Shown piece by piece: positions 1 to 10,264 of a DNA stretch of 64,000 bases. The stretch covers positions 137,566,948 to 137,630,947 of the forward strand of contig NC_134082.1 of NCBI RefSeq assembly GCF_000715075.1, written 5' to 3'. The notes under the pieces are model-generated. The model was not told the DNA's origin and ran no database searches. It saw nothing but the letters and a program-made list of their open reading frames with translations. Both the position numbers and the translations under genes were made by a program. This DNA comes from Nicotiana tabacum (taxonomy: Eukaryota; Streptophyta; Magnoliopsida; Solanales; Solanaceae). Each line of letters starts with the position of its first letter. Position 1 is the stretch's first letter.

Positions 1-1130
1 AGAGCCAATGTGCCCCATGGTGACCCCACAGTCACTTATTTTCATAAGGAGTTACATGATCATGGGCAGGCTATAGCTCAGTTGACAACTACAATGAACC
101 AACTAGTAAAGGCACAGTTGCAACAAGTCCATAATCCTCGCCAAGTGAATGCTATGGAGGGTGTCAACATGCTAGTCAACAAAAGAAGACAAAGGGGTCA
201 ACAGAACCAAGGAAATTCAGAGCAATTTGGCAATGATTGTGGTGGATTCCAAGATGATAGTTATGATGGGCAGAATGAAGAGGTGCAATACGTAAATAAT
301 TATCAAGGCCAAAAGGGCAATTCTTCCAACCAACAACAATGGAGACCTCAAGGTAATTGGGGCAATCAACAACAACAAAACAATGGTAATTATGGGAACA
401 ACAACCAAAACTCCAACTGGGGCAATCAGAAAAATAATTAGAACAATCAGGGTAATTGGAAAGGGCTACAACAACAACTAGGGTGGTAACAACAATCAAG
501 GTGGGTGGAACAATGGGAATCAAGGAAACTGAGGGCAAGGCTTTCAAAGGCCCCCAATGTACCAACAACCGAACAATCCGCCCCCATTTCCATCCCAAGG
601 TCCTAGTTCTTCTAACCCTGATATGGGGAGAATTGAAATGATGTTCGAATAGATGATGAAGAAGAATGCGGATTCTGATGCTCAGTTGTCTTCCCACAAT
701 ACTTCAATTAGAAATTTGGAGGTGCAATTAGGCCAAATCTCATAGTCCTTGAATACTCGCCCTAAGGGGGCTCTACCAAGTGATACGGTAGTAAACCCGA
801 AGGGTGGGAACAATCATGTTATGGCGGTAACTACAAGGAGTGGACAAGGCGGTAATGTGAATGCCTCCAAACAAAAGCAAAGTTTGAATGATGAAGTTGA
901 GTTGGAAGAAGATGAAGTTCCTTTGGTGATTGAAAATGTGATTGATGAGAATGTGAATGAAGAAGTGAGGATTGATATTCAATATGCCAAGGTGGAAACT
1001 CAAAATGACGTGAACCCGTCTAGGGAACACGTAATAGACATGCCGAAGCTGGTTTTGCCTAAAGCCAAGGCTCATTTGCCAAGGCCACCTCCACCTTATC
1101 TTTAAAGGCTTGCAAAGTAGAAAAATGAGA
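1..1130 (+). pseudogene. Athila-A gag, C-terminal part, broken
   Basis: The C-terminal half of the capsid precursor, in pieces. The first (10-441) has the Athila stretch with QVNAMEGVNMLVNKRR, then a long Asn/Gln/Gly-rich tract. The same low-complexity tract occurs in Athila-B at 41600-42130. A stop at 439-441 and frameshifts break it; the frame resumes near 749 with a segment containing AVTTRSGQGG, shared with Athila-B (41513 downward). No CCHC zinc knuckle is visible; in this lineage the N/Q/G tract lies where one might be expected. The long minus-strand frame at 176-697 is a shadow of this repetitive sequence. Confidence 0.8.
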
Positions 1131-2150
1131 ATTAGTTTAAAAAGTTCATTGATATGATGAAGAGCTTATCCATTAATGTGCCTTTGGTGGAGGATCTTGA
1201 ACAAATGCCGGGCTATGCTAAATTCATAAAGGACTTGGTGAAAAAGAAACGATCCATGGATTGTGAAACTATAAAGATGACCCACCAAGTTAGTGCAATA
1301 GTGCATTCAATGGCCCCGAAGCTTGAAGATCCCAGTGCTTTCACCATTCCTTGCACCATTGGGAGTGCAGACTTTGCTAAGGCTCTATGTTATTTGGGGG
1401 CAAGTATCAATTTGATGCTCTACTCAGTTTTCAAGAGTTTGGGTATTGGGCAACCGAGGCCGACTTCCATGAGATTGCAAATGGCGGATAGACGATGAAG
1501 AGACCATTGGGTATTATTGATGATGTGTTTGTCCGGGTGGACAAATTTATCTTTCCAGCTAATTTTGTGATCTTAGATTGTGAGGTAGATTATGAAGTTC
1601 TAATCATATTGGGGAGACCTTTCCTTGCTACTGGGAAGGCCTTAGTTGATGTGGAAACAGGGGAACCCACCTTCCGAGTGGGTGATGAAAAAGTGGTCTT
1701 TCATGTGTGCAAGTCAATAAAGTAGCCCAACAGTTCCGAGGTGTGCTTGTTTGTGGACCTTGTCATTGCAGTGATAGTTGATGATACTGGTGCAATGATC
1801 AATGTGGAGGACTCTCTAGAGGCCGTATTGTTGAATCTTGATTTCAATGAGGATGAGGGCCGAATGGAGTGTGTGAATGCTTTACATGGGATGGGCTCTT
1901 ACTATTATGAGCCTAGAAAACTATCTTTGGACCTTGAGAATCGGAAGACTCCACCAACAAAACCTTCAATAGAGGAGCCTCCGGTGTTGGAGTTGAAGCG
2001 GTTGCCTCCACACCTCAGGTATGAGATCTTAGGCCTACTTTGCCAGTTATTCTTTCCACTTGTCTTACTAATATGTAGGTTGATGCCACATTGGCAGTGC
2101 TTCAAAAGTGGAAAAAGGCAATTGGATGGACTTTACCTGATATTCAGGTG
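1131..2150 (+). pseudogene. Athila-A aspartic protease and pre-RT linker, broken
   Basis: Retroviral-type aspartic protease that would mature the polyprotein. The segment at 1154-1498 ends with the active-site region reading YLGASINLM; Athila-B reads DLGASINFM at the same place. The catalytic Asp is therefore replaced by Tyr here and the copy is dead. The next piece (1495-1725, overlapping in another frame) has the flap region and ILGRPFLAT, typical of this protease family. A stop at 1723-1725 is followed by a linker (1741-2151) containing PSIEEPPVLELKRLP, which normally joins protease to RT. Confidence 0.8.
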
Positions 2151-3149
2151 ATAAGCCCCGCATTTTTTATGCACAAGATTATTCAGGAAGATAATGCAAA
2201 GCCCTCTTTGGAACATCAAAGGAGGTTGAACGAAGCAATGCAAGAAGTTGTGAAAAAGGAGTTGATCAAGTGGTTGGATGCCGGGGTTGTGTACCCCATC
2301 TCTGATAGCTCTTAGACTTCGCTGGTGCAATGTATACCGAAGAAGGGTGGCATGACCGTGGCTGCAAATTCACAAAATGAGTTGATTCCTACCAGAACCA
2401 TCACCGGTTGGAGGGTATGCATGGACTACCACAAGTTGAATAAAGTGAACCGCAAGGATCAGTTTCCATTGCCTTTTCTTGACCAGATATTAGACTGACT
2501 TGCTCGGCATGCCTTCTACTGTTTCTTGGATGGGTATTCTGGGTACAACCAAATCTTGATTGCTCCGGAAGATCAGGAGAAGACCATATTCAACTTGTCC
2601 ATATGGCACCTTTGCCTTTTCTCGGATGCCTTTTGGGTTGTGTAATGCACCAGCTACATTTCAGCAATGTATGATGGCCATTTGCACCGATATGGTGGAA
2701 GATATTTTGGAGGTGTTCATGGACGACTTCAGTGTTATGGGTGATTCATTTGATGAGTGTTTGAAAAATCTTGATAGAGTTTTGGCCCGTTGTGAAGAAA
2801 CCAATCTTGTTCTTAATTGGGAGAAATGCCACTTCATGGTGGAAGAGGGCATAGTTCTTGGGCATAAAATTTCAAAGCATGGTATTGAGGTAGACAAAGC
2901 AAAAATTGATGTGATTTCAAGGCTCCCTCCCCTACCTCTGTCAAGGGAGTTAGAAGTTTTCTTGGGCATGCGGGGTTCTACCGGAGATTTATCAAAGACT
3001 TTTCGAAGGTAGTGAACCCCTTATGCAAGTTATTGGAAAATGATGTCAAGTTTGTGTTCGATGAGAGATGTATGAAATCCTTTGAACTTATCAAGCATAA
3101 GTTTACCACCACTCCTATCATTACCGCACCTAATTGGAGCTTGCCCTTT
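2091..3149 (+). pseudogene. Athila-A reverse transcriptase, interrupted by an insertion
   Basis: RNA-dependent DNA polymerase of the Ty3 type. Visible parts are the N-terminal LEHQRRLNEAMQEVV region, the fingers and palm with FSRMPFGLCNAPATFQ, and the catalytic box FMDDFS near 2720. Stops interrupt it at 2313-2315 and near 2497, and there are frameshifts near 2560 and 2940. At 3149 the sequence runs directly into the TG end of an inserted LTR element. The reading context resumes at 12874 with the expected FELM segment of RNase H. No activity is possible. Confidence 0.85.
3145..3149. repeat. Target-site duplication CCTTT, left copy
   Basis: CCTTT directly precedes the LTR start TGTATG at 3150 and recurs directly after the LTR end TAAACA, at 12874-12878. 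In Athila-B the uninterrupted sequence has a single copy at this point, in the codons for the LPFELM segment. Confidence 0.9.
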
Positions 3150-3901
3150 TGTATGCGGCGAAATCAGAGGACTTGATTTCTTGCTATCAAGCCACTTCGG
3201 AAGAATGCCTCGAGACCCCGAGGATGTGAAGCCACGACCGAGTTCCCTCCTTCGGGGCTCGTCGGGGCCCCACTCGAAGAAGACGGAGGATGAGGCTAGA
3301 ACAAACGGGGAAGTTCCCTAGGCACGCGGCTAAGTCTGATAGGGCTGGCCTATCTAGAGCCTACGCCGAAGCGTCACGTCTAGCCGTCACATATCCATAC
3401 TTTACAATTAATGCCCATGTACTATAGCCGGGTTCCCCTCCTATATAAAGCGAACCCACACTACCTTGTAAGGGGCTGACGTTTTTTCAACTATTTCTCC
3501 ACAAGATCAATAATATCTCTCTCTCTTCTCTCTAACTCGCTTGCTCTCACTGGCTCGAGGCCACTTTAGCATTTATTGCTTTCTTACTTGTTCTTTATTT
3601 ATAGCTTGGCCTTGGCCATATAGAGCTTTGTTTGATCATAACCTAACTGTTATCCCATTCCTGACTATCCACGATAGCTCGAGCTCGACCCGGATATCGA
3701 CCCAGAGGTCCCCCATCGACCAGTCCTATACCCTAGCAGCATGCCTCTCGGTTTAATTACTGCCTTGTTTGAGCTTGCATTTTATTATTAAACTTCATAT
3801 TCCTAGCATCATCTGCTCTAACAACTTGCATAAAAATAGATCACGTATTTTTAGAATTCCATTTATAACTTTAGTTATTGTTACCATTTTCACGGTAAAC
3901 A
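3150..3901 (+). repeat. 5' LTR of nested Tat element
   Basis: Starts TGTATGCGG and ends GGTAAACA, 752 bp, the same length as the 3' LTR at 12122-12873. A TATA box (CTATATAAAG) at 3441-3450 marks the likely promoter, followed about 35 bases later by the probable transcript start region. Confidence 0.9.
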
Positions 3902-3904
3902 GTT

Positions 3905-3923
3905 TGGCGCCCACCGTGGGGCT
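3905..3923 (+). other. Primer-binding site, tRNA-Lys(CUU) type
   Basis: TGGCGCCCACCGTGGGGCT begins three bases after the LTR. From memory of plant tRNA-Lys(CUU), it is the exact complement of the tRNA 3' end including CCA. Confidence 0.85.
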
Positions 3924-4021
3924 AAAAATAATAGTGATTATTTTCTTGCTGGTTTCATTGATCAAACACAAGTTATCTTTCACACTTTTTCTTGTCCAAG
4001 ATTTCTTAATTTTAGATCAAA

Positions 4022-5445
4022 ATGTCTGGCTCGGCAAATAAGGTTGAGAACAACTACCTCGAAAATCACGGCGAAAGCGGTGTGGCTGCTCCAATCGTTG
4101 GCGCGACGCCACAGAACCCCGATAACGCATCTGGGCCGATTACCGCGGACACGGGTTCGCAAGACGCACAACAGGCTGACGAAGCCTCACACGCCAATGG
4201 GAACATACAACGTATCGACCGACAGGAAGCCCGAAAAACCCCGGTTCGGGAAGCACAGGAAGTTAGTATTCACGATATTTTTGAAATGTTGCAGGCATAA
4301 CAGTTGGCCATCGCTCAGTTGCAAAGCCACCTGGAGACTCCCAGTACAGTAGCACTGGAAACAGCTCCCCTTGCCGAACGAGTACCCGAGAGATCAAGCA
4401 ACAACAGATCGATAACCGACCCTTCCGTAGCAAAGATGCTTGGGGATCTCTCCAAAAGGATCAAGTAAGGTCCGTGGAAGTTCATGCAACGACCATCCCC
4501 CAAGGAAGCGGCCCCGAAACCCATTTCAAAGAAGTTTGGAACGCCAGAAATCCCTGAGTACAACGGGACCTCAGATCCCGACGATCACATTACCGCTTAT
4601 ACGTGTGCGGGTAAAGCCAACGACCCTCAAGATGATGAGTCCAAGCCCGTCTTTTTGAAAAAGGTTAGGGGAAACACTCTCAAAAGGAACCATGGTGTGG
4701 CATCGTGACCTAGCACCCGACCCCACAAACTCGCTCACCGTGCCAGCAGATTCCTCTACAGAGACACACGACGATGTCGTCGAAGCATTGACAGGATAGC
4801 TCGACACATCCAGGGCCGAACAAAGGGAAAATGAAACACCACGGGAATTCACACCTCATTCCCCAATAGAACGAATGGGAGCGTCCCCGATCTCGGGTGA
4901 CTGGGAAATATTGGCCTTAGCCCAAAGCCTAAACAAACCAAGCCCAACGACCTCGGGGCAGGTCAAACTAAACTTGATTAGATACCCAGCCAAGATCTGG
5001 TTGGATGCTCGTGCCTGGCACCAGCCATGAATCAGGTTCGTGGATGACCATCCGAGAGCCTCCTCGAGCTCAATATACCCATGCAGGCTCTCGACAAAGA
5101 AACTAATGCCAAACAGAGGGAGGTACCACCCATGCACTGCGTATAGGAGGAACGCCCCAAGGTGCAATCTACCTCGCGACGGCTGTCCATAAGCTTGGGG
5201 AAACATCCTCGAGGAATATTTAACAAAGCCAGATTCGACGAGGACGCATGGTCGACAGGGGCACCTTGCCCATCAGAGTACAATTTCAGCATTGCTATAC
5301 CAAACATCGTGTTCACTATAAGAAAAACCAGGGACATCAAACGGCTCAGACCTATTCGATCGAATTCCCCTCAAAGGAATCACAACCCGACGTGGGAATT
5401 GCATGGCGCGCACGACCACAAGGTCGAAATTGGCCACTAGCTTAG
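4022..5445 (+). pseudogene. Tat-type gag of the nested element, decayed
   Basis: Opens at ATG 4022 (MSGSANKVE) and reads 92 codons to a TAA at 4298-4300, which looks like a mutated Gln codon because the next frame positions read QLAIAQLQ. The capsid-like core continues at 4484-4680 with PISKKFGTP and DPDDHITAYT, matching Tat-old gag at 49920-50341. Further frameshifts and stops follow. Near 5390-5440 a zinc-knuckle relic is aligned (LHGAHDHKVE against YHGTHGHKTE in Tat-old), but both knuckle cysteines are gone. Nothing resembling a protease follows. Confidence 0.75.
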
Positions 5446-6859
5446 GAGGAAAACAACTGTACTACTCAATAAAAATCGCCGCCGAGTATTGTCGAGCGAT
5501 CCGACTCGAATTCAGCCCCTAGGGAGGAAGGCAACCAGGAAGAATAAAGAATGCTCGTTGCCAGGAAAAGGCGGCTCCCAGGATACGTTCCGGAGGACAC
5601 CCTTACATCTAGTAAAAAAGACGTTGAGACTTCGCCTCGGCCTCACACGAACGCATTGGTAACCTTCTCCCTCATTTGATCTATTTCAAATAAAACATGT
5701 GCTCATGAATTCAGGTGGTTCGATCAACACATCAACGTTGTCAGTCCGAGGTTAATATTGCGGCGCGGACCACCGGGTCAAAACACGACCACCTCTCAAA
5801 GCTTTAACAAATTCCAGATGGCGATCGCTATAGCAAGGAGAAGGACCATTCTCTCGATATCGTACGGCTTGCTCAGACGGGAACGCCGAGTCCCATACCG
5901 TCAAAGGAGGTGCAAAGCACGAACACCTTATTCAGACAACTATGAGCGCACCACACAAAGATAGCGCCACCCCCACTTTTCCCGAGGAATGGAATTCCAT
6001 GCAAGGGACGAAATTAAAACTGTGAGCGGAAAGAAATACGCAACAAGAGGAAATTCCTCATCATATGATGCATTGCCGGCATCGATACCTCCACTCTCGA
6101 AATGATCAAAGGGTAAGCGAACCATATCTTCGGCCAAGTTAGATTAAACACAGTGGAAGGCCGTACTAGAATCCATATTCTGAAATAGCAGGAACCTATC
6201 AAATCTCAGAACATCACCTACACACCCTGCAGTAAAGAAAAATTACCTCCTTCCTTCATTGTTTCTACTAACCTGTACGCAAACATCCGGCCAAGGCGTT
6301 TGGAAGTGCTAACTCTGCCTAAGGACCCCGAGTCCTTAATAGAACTCGTCGCGCTTCATTCTACAATCAAACGATTAAGGACACCCCCTCTCTCTGAAAA
6401 GCGCCAACCGCTCAGAAGGGCTGGGGAACGACAGACCGAGTTTTAATAGGGAATCATGTACCAGACTAAACGGTCCAAGGAGTCGTGCCCGCGCGGGCCG
6501 GGCTCACAACAACGAAATGATATGTATTTACACCAAACAATAAAAGAACATCTTTCAGCATCTCATACTCGGAAAGAGGATATTTCAGTATACTTTCGGT
6601 AAGAATCCCTCCACCGAATGTATCCCGAAGTAATCGGAGACTTGACGTCGATAATTTGGCGCTCGCACGAACCAAGGGTCGGAACATCGGGCTCATAAAG
6701 CCCTAGCAAGGTAACTCCAAGCTCACGAATGACAAACTTCAAGCCCTAGCAAACTCGATGACTCGGAGACTGTCGCTAATCACCCTACACTAGGAAACCC
6801 GAGGCCGTAAGACCCCGAGCGGGCAGACTCGTACAACCAGATCTATTCTACATAGAAAC

Positions 6860-6950
6860 ACAAACTATAAGACCTCAACAGGCATGACAAACTGTAAGAC
6901 CTCAACAGGCATGAACAATTTTGTAAGACCTTACTACAGGCATAAAACTC
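6860..6950 (+). repeat. Short tandem repeats around AAGACCTCAACAGGCATGA
   Basis: Three imperfect copies in a row of a unit of about 35 bases containing GTAAGACCT and CAGGCAT, spaced by short A-rich segments. It lies in the noncoding part of the Tat element. Confidence 0.65.
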
Positions 6951-7446
6951 AAAATCCCGAAGTTTAGGCTATACATCACATTTGTAAGAATCCCGAAAGG
7001 GCATACCCTCGGTGTAGATGCCTAAACTATCACTCAAGATAAAAAATGGCTCCGTCCAAACACATATGACTACAGTCAAAATGGCTGATTCAGCTAAATT
7101 AACACGACTTAGGGATGCCCGACCGTCGCTAAACAAAATCACAAGCCACTACTTAGAATATACTTCGAAAAGAACCGGTTAAAACAGGCTTCCCTCAACA
7201 AGCAAACGAGCTTCGACCATGTTAGCTCCAAATCACAAGGCTTCTACCTAATCAGCTTACGAGCTAAAAACCTTTCGAGGTGCTCTAACATCGCCGCTAA
7301 CGACTTGAAATCGAGGTTCTTCTCGAACCGACGACGTGTCAGGTAAAATTATTTCAAAAAGACCTTAACGAGAGGAATACAAAGCCTACAAAATGCCTAC
7401 GGGTAAAAGCATAAGATCCATTGTTGCCATCCAAATAAGCTTATGG

Positions 7447-7744
7447 GCCGCATATTAAAAGGTCTCAACGACCAAACAGCGTAAGAGCCATTGTCGCCAG
7501 CTTGAAAATTGACAGCTTGAGGATTAAAATGAGCTCGAGTCATAACCCGACTCGGAGACCAAATCCAAAATAGTTAACTATACAAGCCTCTAAGCCGCAT
7601 ATTAAAAGGTCTCAACAAGCAAACAACGTAAGAGCTACTGTCGCAAGCTTGAAAATCGAAAACACTTGAGGGTCAATTGAAGCTCGAGTCGCAATGCGAC
7701 TCGGAGACTGGACCCAAAATAGTTGAAACAACAAACGACCAAGG
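7447..7744 (+). repeat. 147-bp direct repeat pair in nested Tat element
   Basis: GCCGCATATTAAAAGGTCTC starts at 7447 and again at 7594. The two units stay similar through the GTAAGAGC and GAGCTCGAGT-type segments. The second unit runs into the 127-bp repeat that follows. Confidence 0.7.
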
Positions 7745-7919
7745 GCGAGAAATAAAAACCATCATCATCCTCCCATGCAGGCATGAAAAAACTTGAGGGT
7801 CAATTGAAGCTCGAGTCGCAACGCGACTTGGAGACTGAACCCAAATTAGTGGAAACAACAAATGCCCGAGGGCGAGAAATAAAAACAATTATCATCCGTT
7901 CATGCAGGCCCATGAGACT
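7666..7919 (+). repeat. 127-bp tandem repeat, two copies
   Basis: TTGAGGGTCAATTGAAGCTC begins at 7666 and at 7793. Both copies contain the dyad GAGTCGCAA-GCGACT and the segment GGGCGAGAAATAAAAAC. The frames seen on the minus strand here are shadows of the repeat. Confidence 0.8.
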
Positions 7920-8204
7920 GGAGGTTTGGTAAGCTCGAGTCAAGGCCGGGCTCAAAAATTGAGCCTAAACAGCTGGGCAAAGCACATAGGCCCCAAAACC
8001 TACTTACGACAAAAGTCGCACTTAAAAGCCTCCGGGCCTGCCTAATTAGCTCCGGACCCACGAGGTTCCTGTCAAACACCAAAACTAGCCTGCTTGGTCA
8101 AAAGCAATGCAGAAAGGAATACGAAAGAGATAAAGCTTCAAGTTTTACCTTATTTTATATACGTGAAAGGCGCGCTCTCCATCTACAAACATGTTCTGCA
8201 GATA

Positions 8205-10264
8205 TCAAATACAAAATTGAAAAACGACGGAATCTACGCTTTGCTCCAAAATTCTACGGCCTGCGGCCCCAGATTTGCTCTCCGAGATGTCAGCAAGAAG
8301 TAACCGAGCATCGCGCTTGTTTGGGCTAGCACGAGCCAATTCCCCCGAGAGAACGAAGCCTCTAGCACTGACCTCCTCGAGTACCTCTCTGTGGGATCTA
8401 TAACGAACATATTCTTCGACCCTCTTCTGATGATCGAGGGCCCGCTTCAACTCAGCCTGGGCGTCAGCAACATCTTTCACATGAATCGCCATCTCCTGAT
8501 CAGCCCTGGTTCGACTCAATGTCACTTTAGCCCGAGCATCGGTTATCTCAGCCCTGACCTTTGAGAGATCGGTCTAGAGCTTCGCGATCATATCTGCTTG
8601 AACTGAAGCATTGTCACGAGCCAAATGGAGTTGGACCTCGAAGGCGGGAACCTTGGTCGAGGCGTTTTTCTCCTCTAAAGCTTGAGCTTGCACCTGAGCC
8701 CTTAGTTCACCGCAAGCATTCCTGACGTGGTCGGCTTCGTCCTTTAGGTATTCCAAGGCCTCTATCTTTTTCTACAGCTACGATAGGAAAAAGGTGTTAA
8801 CCTTAAGAGTCAAAAGGAGCAAAGCGCATACTACGAAAGGTTACCTACTCTATCAAATAGTTCTCGTGATTTGAACTCTGATATGCCTCATATCGCCAAT
8901 GTATCAACTCAACCTCCTTCTCCTCGCTAAGGAGCCTGAAGGGCTCACCCTCATCCAAAGCTTTCCGAAGCCTAGCCCCTTGACGGAGTAGCTCAGACTT
9001 GAGCCTATCAAAGGCCTGCAAAAGAAAAACTCGATAAAGAAATGAGGGCGTGAAATATAGAAAAACTACGCCGAAACTCACCATGAAGTGGAGCCGGCAG
9101 ACCTCCTCGAAGGCGGAGCACACTCCTATTGGTCCTGCCCCTCCGACCCCGAGAGAACGAACTTCGGGCAAAGAATATTCACTTGGGGGAACCACCATCC
9201 AGGAATCAGACACTCTAGGAATATCAAGCTCGAGTGATTCCCCCTCTTCGAAGGTACGAGCCTGTTGAGCCCCATTAAAAGCTCCACTATATTGCTGGTA
9301 CAAATCCCAGTTATCGCCATCGTCCCTCAGCTTGGAGACCGACAACTCCTTCCCCTCTTTGGAAGAGCACTGCATCATCCCAAGGAACCGCCCGGTACCT
9401 ACAGCAGCAAAGCCGGTACAAAAGAAAGGGGAAAATGTCATCTCAAATATACGAAGGCCAAGGCAAAGGCAGCGTGCGCACATACCTTGGTATCTCGCTC
9501 CCCATATGATATGGGATACAGCTCGCCACCTACGCTTGTCGCAGGTTGAATGGGTCACCAACCTCCGGACCCAGCCGAGCAGATCGAGAACTTCGCCCGG
9601 CATCCATGAAGTTACTGCAAAAATGGAGAAGCACAGTTACTCAACTGATTTTTCACTATAAGCAAAATCTGAGAAAGCGCCAGACACTCGACTCACGTGC
9701 ATAATTCCATCCCTCGGGAAATGGCATAAGCTCTACGGGGATGATGTCAGTCGTCCGGACCCGGACGGACCAACTGGCCCACTCTTGGTCCCCATCTTCT
9801 TCGTCATCGACAATAAAGGGCGTGGATGAACGACACCGAAGGGTTAGCAAGCCTCGGTGATGAAAAAGCCGGTACAACCTGACGAGGTGACCGAGTGTGA
9901 ATTCAAGCCCAGCCTTCTCTGCAAAGGACCTCATCATCAGCACCACACACCAAAACGACGGATGTATCTGCACCAAAGCGACCCGATACTTCAAGCGAAA
10001 ATCCAGCACGACCCTATCAAAGAGGCCAAATGCGAAAGGATATAGGTATACGCTCAAGAATCCATCAGTAGAGTCCGTAATACTCTCATTCGGGGAAAGC
10101 ACCTGCATCGTTATCCCCTCTCTCCATCTACAGTATCTCCTCACCATCTCTAGATGTTCCTCTTTAATCAAAGACATGATCTTCAGAGCGAACTCCCGCG
10201 GATCCTGAGCGCCGGGAGTGGCACTCCCCACTCCCTGGCGGGCTGGCCCCAAAGTAGTTGCCAT
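8205..10264 (-). pseudogene. Antisense extra ORF of Tat element, five exons, three in-frame TAGs
   Basis: Extra gene on the strand opposite gag, as known for Tat-lineage elements. I read five exons: 10264-9697, 9614-9486, 9398-9082, 9015-8845 and 8777-8205. The introns (82, 87, 66 and 67 bp) start GTGAGT, GTATGT, GTGAGT and GTAACC and end in AG, mostly after T-rich tracts. The frame stays open across every junction except for three TAGs (end of exon 4, second codon of exon 5, and 8576-8574), each explicable as one C-to-T change in CAG. Exon 1 has a helical domain with FRLKYRVALVQIHPSFW. Exons 4-5 form a charged coiled coil of about 200 residues. Function is unknown. Alternatively the two in-frame introns are simply read through. 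Confidence 0.7.

Larger units (their letters stand above)
5446..8204 (+). other. Interior of nested Tat element without recognisable genes
   Basis: Where a full Tat element would carry pol, I see no motif of protease, RT, RNase H or integrase on either strand. The first part (to about 6780) is non-repetitive. The rest contains short and medium tandem repeats listed separately. It then meets the 3' end of the antisense ORF. Confidence 0.6.

Noticed and set aside
176..697. Long minus-strand frames opposite the Asn/Gln-rich gag (also 217-408 and the plus-strand frames at 41633-42131)
   Set aside because: They are produced by the repetitive AAC/CAA composition of gag read on the other strand and have no family features.
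4856..5340. Minus-strand frames of 100-116 codons opposite nested Tat gag
   Set aside because: They lie exactly opposite the gag relic and show no motifs; they are shadows.
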